From CAILQE01 sp036745415 (GTDB lineage: Bacteria > Patescibacteriota > Saccharimonadia > Saccharimonadales > UBA4665), in contig DAIOGF010000001.1 in assembly GCA_036745415.1 (NCBI GenBank), positions 1 to 64,000 on the forward strand: 64,000 nt of DNA, in the 5' to 3' direction. This document shows positions 15,989 through 24,745 of the stretch, piece by piece. The position numbers were made by a program, and so were the translations under genes. Position 1 is the stretch's first letter. Each line of letters begins with the position of its first letter. Below the pieces are notes generated by a model. That model was not told where the DNA came from. It saw nothing but the letters and a program-made list of their open reading frames with translations, and searched no databases.

Positions 15989-17638
15989 TTAGTTTATATA
16001 CTTATATTTCTTAAGATATTTAATTATTAATTCCACTGATTGTTGAGGACTTAGCCTAGATGTGTCAATTGTTAATTCTGAATCGTTTGGTATTTCATAT
16101 TTATCGCTTATTCCAGTAAAATTATCAATAATTCCAAGACGTGCTTTCTTATACAAACCTTTAACATCTCTTTTTTCACATTCCTCTAGTGGAGTACTAA
16201 TATGTACAAGAATAAAGTTTCCATACTTCAAAACCATACTTCTAACATTTTTTCTAGCTTCATCGTAAGGAGCGATTGGTGCACAAATAGCAATTCCTCC
16301 ATGTTTTGTAATCTCCGATGCAACATATCCAATTCTTTTTATGTTTAAATCTCTGTGCTCTTTACTAAAACCGAGTTCTGATGATAGATTATTCCTAACA
16401 ATATCCCCATCAAGCAAAGAAATTTTTCTATCATCAATCTCCATTAGCCTATTTAATAACATTTCAGATATCGTAGATTTTCCTGATCCTGAGAGCCCTG
16501 TGAAAAATAAAGTTAGTCCTTGTTTGTGTTTTAGAGGATAGCTTTTTCTTAATTCTTTAACGACTTCAGGATAAGAAAACCATTCCGGAATTTCTTCTCC
16601 TTCATTCAGCAATCTTCTTAATTCTGTACCGGATATATCTAAATATTTTTCATTATTACTAATTTTATTTATAGGAAAATATTTATTCCTAGATGGTAAA
16701 TAAACCATCATCATAAAAGGAATTACTTTTATACCTATTTCATCTTGATACTTAATAACAAGTTCTTGGGCGTCATAGTCCCCGTAAAAATTTCTGCCAT
16801 CTTTGTCTTTTCCGGGTCCAGCATGATCTCTACCTATTATGAAATGAGTAGCCCCGTAATTTTTTCTTATAATTGAATGCCATAAAGCCTCTCTAGGTCC
16901 CGCCATTCTCATTGCTAGGGGCAATAGTGATAGAAAAACCTTATCTTTTTCATATTTATTCAATATTTTTTTATATATTCTAACTCTGGTGTAGTAATCT
17001 ATATCGCCTGGTTTTGTCATTCCCACTATTGGATGAATAAGTAGCGCGGTATCTTTATCCTTTAAGGCAAGCTTAGTAAGTTCTATGTGTGCTCTATGCA
17101 TTGGATTTCTAGTCTGAAAGGCTACTAATTTTTTTATATTATTTCTTTTCATAATTTCTTTGATTTCTTTTGGATTTTTTCTTAATTCTTTAAAATCATT
17201 ATGAATTGGATTTTTGATTACATCCAGCTCGCCTGAGACATAATATTCCCCGACATCATTAAACAAATAATTAACTCCTGGGTGACTAGGATCTACTGTG
17301 CCGTACACATTCAATGCTTCCTTCTTCTTATCCGGCTTATATATTTCTTGAATCAATAAATTAGCTAGTATATTTCCCTTCTCATCATTTAACGAGACGG
17401 TTTGATTCAATTTTATTTTATTAATATCTAATTTATCAATATCCAATACAACTGGAACGGGCCACAAATCACCATTATTAAGTCTCATATTCTCTACAGT
17501 AGATATATAATCTTTTTCATTCTGAAAGGTTTTGAGTGGACTAAAACTGCCGTCTATAATTAATTCTAAATCACAAATCTGCCTTAAATTAAGTCCTATA
17601 GAATGGTTTATATCTTTAAGTGGAGAATTAAAATTCAT
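15989..17638 (-). CDS. Bifunctional sulfate adenylyltransferase / adenylylsulfate kinase
   Basis: The protein has 549 residues. Residues 1-380 match ATP sulfurylase of the homo-oligomeric type, with Q-T-R-N-P-M-H-R-A-H, G-P-R-E-A-L-W-H and I-I-G-R-D-H-A-G-P. Residues about 380-549 form APS kinase with P-loop [18 protein letters not shown] and a P-Y-D-E-A-R motif. Together they turn sulfate and ATP into PAPS. No sulfate transporter, PAPS reductase or sulfotransferase is near, so whether the PAPS feeds sulfation or reduction cannot be told. A pathway this specialised is unexpected in a reduced CPR genome. Confidence 0.92.
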   Translation of the reverse strand: MNFNSPLKDINHSIGLNLRQICDLELIIDGSFSPLKTFQNEKDYISTVENMRLNNGDLWPVPVVLDIDKLDINKIKLNQTVSLNDEKGNILANLLIQEIYKPDKKKEALNVYGTVDPSHPGVNYLFNDVGEYYVSGELDVIKNPIHNDFKELRKNPKEIKEIMKRNNIKKLVAFQTRNPMHRAHIELTKLALKDKDTALLIHPIVGMTKPGDIDYYTRVRIYKKILNKYEKDKVFLSLLPLAMRMAGPREALWHSIIRKNYGATHFIIGRDHAGPGKDKDGRNFYGDYDAQELVIKYQDEIGIKVIPFMMMVYLPSRNKYFPINKISNNEKYLDISGTELRRLLNEGEEIPEWFSYPEVVKELRKSYPLKHKQGLTLFFTGLSGSGKSTISEMLLNRLMEIDDRKISLLDGDIVRNNLSSELGFSKEHRDLNIKRIGYVASEITKHGGIAICAPIAPYDEARKNVRSMVLKYGNFILVHISTPLEECEKRDVKGLYKKARLGIIDNFTGISDKYEIPNDSELTIDTSRLSPQQSVELIIKYLKKYKYIN

Positions 17639-17757
17639 AATTATAAAATTACTAGAAAACTTATCATGTTTAGATTATATCGAAATAAATTTTTAATAAA
17701 AATTATAACTTTAATTAAAAAAAATATTTTAAAGTAATATTAGGTTGAATGTAGTAC

Positions 17758-17763
17758 TATAAT
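17758..17763 (+). promoter_or_regulatory. -10 box giving a leaderless mRNA for the glycosyltransferase
   Basis: TATAAT ends 6 nt before the ATG at 17770. The 130-bp divergent intergenic region toward the PAPS synthase gene holds no other clear signal. Confidence 0.6.
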
Positions 17764-17769
17764 ATAAAT

Positions 17770-19002
17770 ATGCAGAGGAGTAAAAAAAATTTCTTAACTC
17801 AGTTCAAAGATAATTTAAGTAGGAAACTAAGAACTGGATTAATTGCTCCAAAATCTAAAGATTTAGTAATTGTTATTAATCTATACCCATTAATTCATCC
17901 TTTCAAGTGGATAATGAGATTAAAAATCAGAAAATACCAAAGAAGAATTATTAATAATGATTTTCTTTTTGCCGGATTAGTTAGTTTATTTTTAATCTTT
18001 GTTGGCGTTGTTATGGCGTGGTATAACCATAAAATTATTCCCCAAAATTCCATTAGCTTACCTTTCTATGTTTTAGAGCCACATAATCCCTTAAGGTTCC
18101 TAGCTAATTGGGACGGCGTTAATTATATTAGAATAGCTAAATACGGATATAGATTCATAGACACTAACTTCTTTCCATTTTATCCATTAGTTATTTATAT
18201 ACTACATTTCATATTTAAATCTTATTTAATAAGTTCACTAGTTATCAGCTGGACTTCATTGATATTTGCTAGCTATTTCTATATTAGAATTTCAAAGCTT
18301 CTATTTAGAATTAAAGATAACTACGAAGCCTTGAAGAGTCTAGCTTTTTTCATTCTATTTCCAACCGGAATGTTTTTAATAGTAAGCTACTCTGAAGCCC
18401 TAATGGCCGCTTTATTGCTTGGAGCCATATATTACACTCTCACTAAGAAATATATCTACGCAGGACTATTACTAGCATTTGCAACTGCCGCTAGAGTTGA
18501 TGGGGTATTTGGAATTTTATTAGTTGGATTACTAATGTTAGAACAAAAGGAAAAAATTCTAAAGATTCTCTCAATTACGAGCATTGGTTCAATAGGAGTT
18601 TTGAGCTACTGTCTTTACTTATGGGCTAAGTTCAAAAACCCAATTGCATTCATTGATGCACAGAAGCAGCACGGCTGGCTGGTTAGCTCATATTCAGTGC
18701 TCATAAGTCATCTTAATTTATTAAAAATAGGATTCGCGTTTCTGTGCATTACTACAATAATTTATTGGTGGAATAGAAAACGAAGTTTCTCAATTTATTC
18801 AGCTTTATTTTTAATAATTCCAATTCTAGGAAGACAGTTTGGTGGTTTTAATAGATATATGCTTCTATGTTTTCCGTTGCAATTAATGCTCTATGAAACT
18901 TTAAGAAAAAAAAGATTAGCCTATAGTGGAACTATGTTCATCAGCATTTTAATGTGGACATATTATCTTTTTACTTTTACTTCTGGATACGTTGGCGGGT
19001 AA
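17770..19002 (+). CDS. PIG-V/Gpi18-like membrane mannosyltransferase
   Basis: This polytopic protein of 410 residues has about ten membrane helices. Its first external loop carries the family pattern N-W-D-G-V-N-Y-I-R-I-A-K-Y-G-Y followed by F-F-P-F-Y-P, and a later loop has F-P-T-G-M-F-L. These mark the PIG-V (GT76) group of polyprenyl-phosphate-mannose-dependent transferases. In bacteria such proteins add sugars to lipids or proteins outside the membrane. The N-terminal 60 residues are basic and cytoplasmic. No partner glycosylation genes are nearby. Confidence 0.8.
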   Translation: MQRSKKNFLTQFKDNLSRKLRTGLIAPKSKDLVIVINLYPLIHPFKWIMRLKIRKYQRRIINNDFLFAGLVSLFLIFVGVVMAWYNHKIIPQNSISLPFYVLEPHNPLRFLANWDGVNYIRIAKYGYRFIDTNFFPFYPLVIYILHFIFKSYLISSLVISWTSLIFASYFYIRISKLLFRIKDNYEALKSLAFFILFPTGMFLIVSYSEALMAALLLGAIYYTLTKKYIYAGLLLAFATAARVDGVFGILLVGLLMLEQKEKILKILSITSIGSIGVLSYCLYLWAKFKNPIAFIDAQKQHGWLVSSYSVLISHLNLLKIGFAFLCITTIIYWWNRKRSFSIYSALFLIIPILGRQFGGFNRYMLLCFPLQLMLYETLRKKRLAYSGTMFISILMWTYYLFTFTSGYVGG

Positions 19003-19154
19003 TTATTAACATAAAAGTTAAAAATATTTATTAGGAATTTAAACAAATTATTTTTTTAATCCAAAGGTTAATCTCTTAAGTCAAACCTAATATATTATTT
19101 GTTAATTTCTATAGATAACAATAAATAGAATTATTGCAAAATTAGGGTGAGCAT

Positions 19155-19180
19155 AAAAAAAGACCTATAATGGCTAGGTC
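19155..19180 (-). terminator. Terminator after tRNA-Gly
   Basis: On the minus strand GACCTA and TAGGTC form a stem with a 7-nt loop, followed by seven T, 15 nt past the CCA end of tRNA-Gly. Confidence 0.78.
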
Positions 19181-19194
19181 GTTGGGTAATTTAT

Positions 19195-19271
19195 TGGTGC
19201 GGGTGACGGGACTCTAACCCGTGGCCTCATCCTTGGCAAGGATGCGCTCTAAACAACTGAGCTACACCCGC
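19195..19271 (-). tRNA. tRNA-Gly(GCC) with rewired elbow
   Basis: Acceptor GCGGGTG pairs with CACCCGC, with discriminator A and encoded CCA. The anticodon loop is TTGCCAA (anticodon GCC). The D-loop is AGTTGTTTA (G18, T19) and the T-loop is TTAGAGT (A56). The near-universal G19-C56 elbow pair is thus replaced by T19-A56, a two-sided change that keeps pairing. Confidence 0.94.
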
Positions 19272-19348
19272 ATTAGTTTTAAATTGTATCATATATTTAA
19301 AGATGTTATAAGATACTTTTTTATAACTTTTTATGCTTAAATATACTA

Positions 19349-20152
19349 ATGGAAAACAATAATAATCCATCCCCTATCACCCCACAGAATCACGTTAATC
19401 AAACTGGTGGTTCAAACACACTTCAAAATACCGTAAATCAACCAGCACAGCAAAACCAACCTGCGCCACAAGTTACTTCGCTTCCAACTTTAGATAGCGC
19501 ACCAGTCATTTCAAATGAACCTACTGAAGTAGGTGGCCCGTTAATATTGAATGCGCCCGAAAGCTATCAGGAAACTAAACAAGACGTAAAGAAAAAAGAA
19601 GATAGACATCTATATAAACTTGCAGGATATATCTTAGGAGGATTTTTCCTACTTTGGTTATGCGGAACTTTCGTTCTTGGCTTTACTAGAGTAGACGGAA
19701 TTTCTATGAGACCAACATTTAAAACAGGAGATTTCGTTCTACTGTGGAAGCTACCGGTTACATGGCAAAAACTTACTGGTACAGGATTTATACCGGCCAG
19801 AAGTGCTGTTGTGATCGTGAAAGACACTACTAATAATGGTGAGCAGTTTATTAAACGTGTTATTGCACAACCATATGAGCATATCAATATTACAAACGGA
19901 GTAGTTAAGGTAACAAAACAAAACGGAGACATAATATACCCAGATAATGCACCATACGGAAAGAACCTTCCTTTTACCGACGGAGCTTACGATGGAAACG
20001 TTGGAAGTGGGCAGATATTTGCTATGGGAGATAATAGGGTCTCAGGAGCTAGTATTGACTCAAGATCAAGCATGGGAGCTATTCCAGACAATTACGTTAT
20101 AGGGCAAGTGATAGTTAGAATCTGGCCACTAAATAAGATATCTATCTTTTAG
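19349..20152 (+). CDS. lepB: Signal peptidase I
   Basis: The 267-residue protein has a long Asn/Gln/Pro-rich cytoplasmic N-terminus (about 80 residues) and one membrane helix (about 91-111). The catalytic Ser is S119 in G-I-S-M-R-P-T and the catalytic Lys is K169 in F-I-K-R-V-I-A. The box M-G-D-N-R-x-x-S-x-x-S-x-D-S-R closes the active site. It cleaves signal peptides of Sec-exported proteins, such as the repeat proteins at 48-55 kb. TATACT/TATGCT boxes lie just upstream, so the leader must be very short. Its stop overlaps the convergent neighbour by 4 bp. Confidence 0.92.
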   Translation: MENNNNPSPITPQNHVNQTGGSNTLQNTVNQPAQQNQPAPQVTSLPTLDSAPVISNEPTEVGGPLILNAPESYQETKQDVKKKEDRHLYKLAGYILGGFFLLWLCGTFVLGFTRVDGISMRPTFKTGDFVLLWKLPVTWQKLTGTGFIPARSAVVIVKDTTNNGEQFIKRVIAQPYEHINITNGVVKVTKQNGDIIYPDNAPYGKNLPFTDGAYDGNVGSGQIFAMGDNRVSGASIDSRSSMGAIPDNYVIGQVIVRIWPLNKISIF

Positions 20153-21069
20153 CCTACGAAGATATTATTCTCAGGGTCCTGTGGGGGTAGTTCTGGGGGT
20201 TGGTAATTATCCATACCGTGTGCATGTCTAGCTTGGATCTTCTTAATGACAAAGTGATAGAAAGCAAAACCTAATAAACCAAGGACTATAGCTAAAATTA
20301 CTAATGCGAATATTTTTGCAGGGGTTTTAAGCTTATAAAAAGTACTTCTTATTAAAAGCCATTTTGACCAATCTGCTCCCATACTAATCTTTGATGTATA
20401 GTGAATATTTTCATAATTTGAATATTTGGCCTCGATGTCTATCTTTCGATCTCCACCAGCTAAATAGTTTTTATTAAATGGACTTAAAGTTTTAGATACG
20501 TAAAGTAATATTCCATTATCGTAATAATTATATTGATAGGGCTTTAGGGATGAGACAGGATCAGCTCTATATATTGCTATCTGATCATGATCTGTAGTAG
20601 TTATATAAGGATCTAAATAACCAGTTCCGAATGAATCTTTGATGTCGCAATTAAAATTAGGACTACATGCATTATTAGTTACATTAAGTAAATATGCAGA
20701 GGCAGCATATATTTCCGCATTAAGACCATCTCCATCAATTGTTATTGAAGTTCCATTTGGAATATTTAAATTATCCCCTAGTTTTACCCATGTATCTTTA
20801 TTGGCCTGAACGCTGGCTATTAAGGTGCAGTCTGCTCCAATGGTAGGAGCTGAATAATATACAGATAAAGTAGAAGTATCTACTGCTAGATATTTAGGTA
20901 ATTTTAAATAAAGCGAGCCAGTTACGTCTTTTGTTAAGACATTGCTAATTGACTGAGATAACTGATCACAAGAAACAGTTTGTGGAGTTGCACTGGCGGC
21001 GTTTACTCCAACTGGGAATAATATGCATAAGGGAAGCAATGCCGAGAAGATTATTTTTTTTATTTTCAT
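20149..21069 (-). CDS. Secreted single-pass membrane protein of unknown function
   Basis: At 306 residues it starts with a classical signal peptide (KIKKIIFSALLPLCILFP, with an A-x-A-like site near residue 25). A beta-rich external domain has paired Cys (N-N-A-C-S-P-N-F-N-C), and a C-terminal helix lies at about residues 252-275. The short cytoplasmic tail is His/Pro-rich (HAHGMDNYQPPELPPQ). No sorting motif precedes the helix. No family recognised. It might be a receptor-like or cell-envelope structural protein. Confidence 0.72.
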   Translation of the reverse strand: MKIKKIIFSALLPLCILFPVGVNAASATPQTVSCDQLSQSISNVLTKDVTGSLYLKLPKYLAVDTSTLSVYYSAPTIGADCTLIASVQANKDTWVKLGDNLNIPNGTSITIDGDGLNAEIYAASAYLLNVTNNACSPNFNCDIKDSFGTGYLDPYITTTDHDQIAIYRADPVSSLKPYQYNYYDNGILLYVSKTLSPFNKNYLAGGDRKIDIEAKYSNYENIHYTSKISMGADWSKWLLIRSTFYKLKTPAKIFALVILAIVLGLLGFAFYHFVIKKIQARHAHGMDNYQPPELPPQDPENNIFVG

Positions 21070-21130
21070 TTTTGTTTATATCTTAATGCTTTAATTAAAA
21101 CATAAACCAGAATAAAAATTAATATTTATT

Positions 21131-21206
21131 TGGTGGCGCCTCCCAGACTCGAACTGGGGACACGCGGCTCTTCAGGCCGCTGCTCTACCAACTGAGCTAA
21201 AGCGCC
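21131..21206 (-). tRNA. tRNA-Phe(GAA)
   Basis: Acceptor GGCGCTT pairs with AGGCGCC (one G-T pair), with CCA encoded. The anticodon loop CTGAAGA gives anticodon GAA. D-loop GG and T-loop TTCGAGT are canonical. Confidence 0.95.
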
Positions 21207-21302
21207 AAAATGATACTAACAGGGGTAATTGTACTTTAAAAATAGATAAATAACAATAGATTAATTGATGTATCAATCAACAAATTCGAAATAAACTGTA
21301 CT

Positions 21303-22349
21303 TTAATTATTTAGTACAGTTGATTCTTCAGGTATTTTTGATTGTACTACTGTAGGTCTGCTTTCAGACATTTTAATCTTAGATTGTATATAAATATATG
21401 CATACGGAGCGGATATTATTATTATGGATATAAGTGAAGAAACGAAGTAAGAAGAGAAAGAGCCCATAGTATTGATAGTTGATTGAGATGCAGTAACATT
21501 TTGGCAAGTAAAATAACAATAATCCTGATTAGGTGTAAATACCACTGTCTTTATGGGAGATCCGAAAATTTTGGATACAGATAAGAGAATAAAAGCAGAT
21601 GCAATTACCAATATAATGTTAAAGAAAAAATATCTCCAATAAATTTTATGATTTATTTTAAATAATTTTTTAGCATATTTTATATTTTCACCAGCTTTTA
21701 TTGGAGAATCTTTGTCAACTAAGGAATACACTACGGGTGCGTAGTGATAAGATGCAATTAGGAAAATTAACATTAATAAAAAATCGATTATATATAGAAT
21801 TACAGGTGTAAGTGATTGCGATTGTGGATTAGCATTTATTATTTTTCCAGCAAAGATTAATAAAGTAGCCTCTATGGCTAAGAATATAAAAACATACAAT
21901 GTTAACCGTGAAACTACTTTCATTATCAAATAAAATCTAGACAATATGAAGGAAAAGACCTCTTTTAGAGAACTTTTAGTTTTATTTACGCCATCTAGAA
22001 TAATCTTATTTAAAACTCCATTAAAATAGCCCTGGACCAATATAATGAAAACGAAGAATAGAAATATACCTATAGCTAGTTTAATTAATTGGGATTTTAT
22101 ATCCGTAAAGGTATTAGACAAAGTAACACTATTAGTAAGATCAGTGATTGCTTTAGAGCCTACTGACTCTAATGTATTCTTTAGGAAAAATAGAATAAAT
22201 ACAGTAAACAAGATAGAGACAGAAACTAATTGAATCACATAAGTAATCAAGATGTTCAAAGAATTATTTCTAAATAGATTTTTGTTAGAACTCCAAAAAA
22301 TCTTAAGCGGGTTACTGGTGTTCTGTTCCTGATTTATTTTGTTTTCCAT
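21303..22349 (-). CDS. Polytopic membrane protein of unknown function
   Basis: The 348-residue protein has about six membrane helices, the first at about residues 30-53. A hydrophilic loop of about 40 residues rich in Asn/Ser lies near the C-terminus (F-T-P-N-Q-D-Y-C-Y-F-T-C) and could hold a disulfide. The helix arrangement resembles DUF975 or glycerophosphoryl-diester-phosphodiesterase membrane domains in outline, but no diagnostic motif is seen. It stands alone between tRNA genes. Confidence 0.65.
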   Translation of the reverse strand: MENKINQEQNTSNPLKIFWSSNKNLFRNNSLNILITYVIQLVSVSILFTVFILFFLKNTLESVGSKAITDLTNSVTLSNTFTDIKSQLIKLAIGIFLFFVFIILVQGYFNGVLNKIILDGVNKTKSSLKEVFSFILSRFYLIMKVVSRLTLYVFIFLAIEATLLIFAGKIINANPQSQSLTPVILYIIDFLLMLIFLIASYHYAPVVYSLVDKDSPIKAGENIKYAKKLFKINHKIYWRYFFFNIILVIASAFILLSVSKIFGSPIKTVVFTPNQDYCYFTCQNVTASQSTINTMGSFSSYFVSSLISIIIISAPYAYIYIQSKIKMSESRPTVVQSKIPEESTVLNN

Positions 22350-22433
22350 TTTTATACTACTTAAAGTGCTTATGTCTATTTATATTAAATAAAATAATAA
22401 ATACACTGTCAATTATAAAGAGGGTCTAGGCAA

Positions 22434-22814
22434 TCAAAGCTCAGCTTCATATATACGCTTTAAAGCGTCAAATCCACCGATGACCTTAACATCTACACTA
22501 TCTGGGTGCATAGAAGCTAAAATAATAGAGCCTAAATTTAGTGCAGCTTCTCTAGAGTTGGGCGCCTCATTTCCGTCATAACCCTTAGCATCTCTTGCTC
22601 TAAAAACAGTAATAATTGGGCTAGTTTGAGTCTGCCATCTCTCCTTTGGATACAAACCTACAGCTACAAGATCCTTAATTCGATCCAACGGTAAGCAAGT
22701 TTCGAGTGGAGGCTTTACGTATACTAGTTCGTCTTCATATACAGATCCATCAATACTTAATTCAGTACTAGCTATGTAAATTCTATTGGGATTGATATAT
22801 CGTTCGTTATTCAT
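22434..22814 (-). CDS. 126-residue hypothetical protein
   Basis: The start is taken at ATG 22814 (MNNERYINPNRIYIA). The open frame extends to 22886, but that extra part is the tRNA-Val gene read backwards and cannot be coding. The soluble alpha/beta protein contains E-T-C-L-P-L-D-R-I-K and S-R-E-A-A-L-N-L-G-S-I-I. No family recognised. It sits 10 nt from the CCA end of tRNA-Val. Confidence 0.65.
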   Translation of the reverse strand: MNNERYINPNRIYIASTELSIDGSVYEDELVYVKPPLETCLPLDRIKDLVAVGLYPKERWQTQTSPIITVFRARDAKGYDGNEAPNSREAALNLGSIILASMHPDSVDVKVIGGFDALKRIYEAEL

Positions 22815-22824
22815 AAATAAAAAA

Positions 22825-22901
22825 TGGTGGGTAATGAGGGACTCGAACCCCCGACCCCCTCGGTGTAAACGAGGTGCTCTAGCCAACTGAGCTAATTACC
22901 C
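22825..22901 (-). tRNA. tRNA-Val(TAC)
   Basis: Acceptor GGGTAAT pairs with ATTACCC, with CCA encoded. The anticodon loop TTTACAC gives anticodon TAC. The T-loop TTCGAGT is canonical. Confidence 0.95.
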
Positions 22902-22960
22902 ATATACCGGTCTTGGTAAAAAAAATTTTACCACAAATAAACTTATTTGTCACTATTCAT

Positions 22961-23046
22961 TGGTGCGCGAGAGAGGACTTGAACCTCCACAGGATTACTC
23001 CCACTACCACCTCAAGGTAGCGCGTCTACCATTCCGCCACCCGCGC
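22961..23046 (-). tRNA. tRNA-Leu(GAG)
   Basis: Class II fold with acceptor GCGCGGG pairing with CTCGCGC and CCA encoded. The anticodon loop TTGAGGT gives anticodon GAG. A long variable arm (TGGGAGTAATCCTGT region) and T-loop TTCAAGT are present. Confidence 0.93.
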
Positions 23047-23067
23047 ATTAATAGGTATTATATCATC

Positions 23068-24696
23068 TTAACTTCGAGGAAGGTGGCCAAATTGCTGATA
23101 AAGAGCAAATTCAGGTTTCATCATCTGCTTTAGATCTTCCCTAGAAGTGCCAAATTTAACACCTGGAGCAAGCATGCTATATGGGTCAAATACATCTTTA
23201 ATTTTTTTAAGTAATGCATATACTTCAGGGCCATATTGCACTTCAAGGTAAGGAGACTTAAGTTTTCCGTCACTATTTTCAGAAGATATACTTCCACCTA
23301 GAGAGATGACTAACTTATAATACTCATCCATAATTTTTATAGCTTTTTGCTTATCTCCAACTAGAGCTAGATTTAGTTTAGGATAGAAATGCATTATTCC
23401 AGTGCCTAAATGTCCCCACATTGCTGGCTTATTGAGCCCAACACTATTAAATATCTGATTAACTCCATCGATTAGATCGCCAAGTTTATATGGATTAACT
23501 CCAGCATCTTCAATAATTGGAGAAGCTTTTAATCCAGCCTCATTTTGACCAATATATACACTTGAGGATTCTCTTAGTTTTAGGATCTTCTCTTGCTCAT
23601 TAGCATCTTTAACAATCTGAACATTGTCTGTGTACTTTCTGACTATCTTAGCTGCCCTTTTAATGCTTTTAGCACTCTTAGCATCATCGTATTCTACAAA
23701 GACCATATATTCACGCATTGAATCATCTACGATTCCTTTTAGATAATTAGCGTTTAGATTTTTAACATTCTCAACTAGAGATTTATTTATTACTTCGAAG
23801 AGGCTAGGTTTTAGCTTCATACTCAAGAATTCATTAACCATACCCTGGAGAGCATTAATATCTGCAAGAGACGCAACCAGTAGAGTTTTATCTTCGTTAA
23901 ATGGAGTGGTCTTAAGAGTCGCCTCAGTGATTATTCCTAAAGTTGACTGGGATCCTACCAGTAAAGGAGTTAGATCGAATGTTTTTGCTGTTTTTACTTC
24001 GCCAAGATTGTATCCAGAAGCATTAAACATTACATCAAGATTTGTATTAGAAATTAATTCCTTATTTTCCTCTAGAAGGGTGTTTACTCCTCTGTATACC
24101 TCCCCCTCGAAAGTACTTAGGTCTAATTTCTTCTTAAGTTCTCTTTTTGTTAGCTTCTTAACAATAATAACTTCACCATTAGCTAATACAACTCTCATAG
24201 ATTTAACTGCGGAGGTTATACTTCCATACTTAAATGCTTTTTCTCCTAAAGTTGAGTTTGAGATAACTCCTCCAACAGTTGAGTTATCTATATTAGCTGG
24301 ATATGAAGGAATAAATTTAGCATGTGTAAATAATGTTTGTTGGAGTTTTCCGAAATTGATACCAGGCTCAACAGTTACGTAGTCATCCTTGTTATCTAGT
24401 TCAAGAATTCTATTTAGGTGAGCGGGAAACACCAATAGCACGCCCTTAGTTAATGCAGAGCCAGATATATCTGAACCTAGTCCTCTTGCAGCAATAGGAA
24501 TAAGTCTACCTCTTTCGGCTAACTGCCAAGAGAATCTAATTGCTTTTCTAACGTCGTTCTCATTCCTTGGATAAATTACTACAGCGGGTGGTTGGAATAA
24601 AATACTGCTATCTGAGGCGAAATACTTACGCGCATCAATAGAGTCCATTACCTCACCACTGAGATGTTCCTGTAAATAATGAGCTATTTTACTCAA
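23068..24696 (-). CDS. FAD-linked oxidase/dehydrogenase (GlcD/D-lactate dehydrogenase-like)
   Basis: This 542-residue soluble protein has an FAD_binding_4 domain in the first half: A-A-R-G-L-G-S-D-I-S-G-S-A, V-E-P-G-I-N-F-G-K-L-Q and N-S-T-V-G-G-V-I-S-N-S. A C-terminal FAD-oxidase domain follows, with W-G-H-L-G-T-G-I-M-H-F-Y. The family oxidises 2-hydroxy acids such as glycolate or D-lactate with an unknown electron acceptor. No Fe-S partner (GlcF-like) is next to it and there is no Cys-rich tail. The substrate is not predictable from the sequence alone. Confidence 0.87.
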   Translation of the reverse strand: MSKIAHYLQEHLSGEVMDSIDARKYFASDSSILFQPPAVVIYPRNENDVRKAIRFSWQLAERGRLIPIAARGLGSDISGSALTKGVLLVFPAHLNRILELDNKDDYVTVEPGINFGKLQQTLFTHAKFIPSYPANIDNSTVGGVISNSTLGEKAFKYGSITSAVKSMRVVLANGEVIIVKKLTKRELKKKLDLSTFEGEVYRGVNTLLEENKELISNTNLDVMFNASGYNLGEVKTAKTFDLTPLLVGSQSTLGIITEATLKTTPFNEDKTLLVASLADINALQGMVNEFLSMKLKPSLFEVINKSLVENVKNLNANYLKGIVDDSMREYMVFVEYDDAKSAKSIKRAAKIVRKYTDNVQIVKDANEQEKILKLRESSSVYIGQNEAGLKASPIIEDAGVNPYKLGDLIDGVNQIFNSVGLNKPAMWGHLGTGIMHFYPKLNLALVGDKQKAIKIMDEYYKLVISLGGSISSENSDGKLKSPYLEVQYGPEVYALLKKIKDVFDPYSMLAPGVKFGTSREDLKQMMKPEFALYQQFGHLPRS

Positions 24697-24745
24697 AGAA
24701 TTCTACCCCCTAATTATCTATAATAATTTTAACATAAAACTTATG

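Noticed and set aside
22815..22886. N-terminal extension of the 126-residue protein starting MARAPRLHRGGRGFE
   Set aside because: This stretch is the tRNA-Val gene read on its own strand; such MARAPRLHRGG peptides are a well-known false translation of tRNAs.
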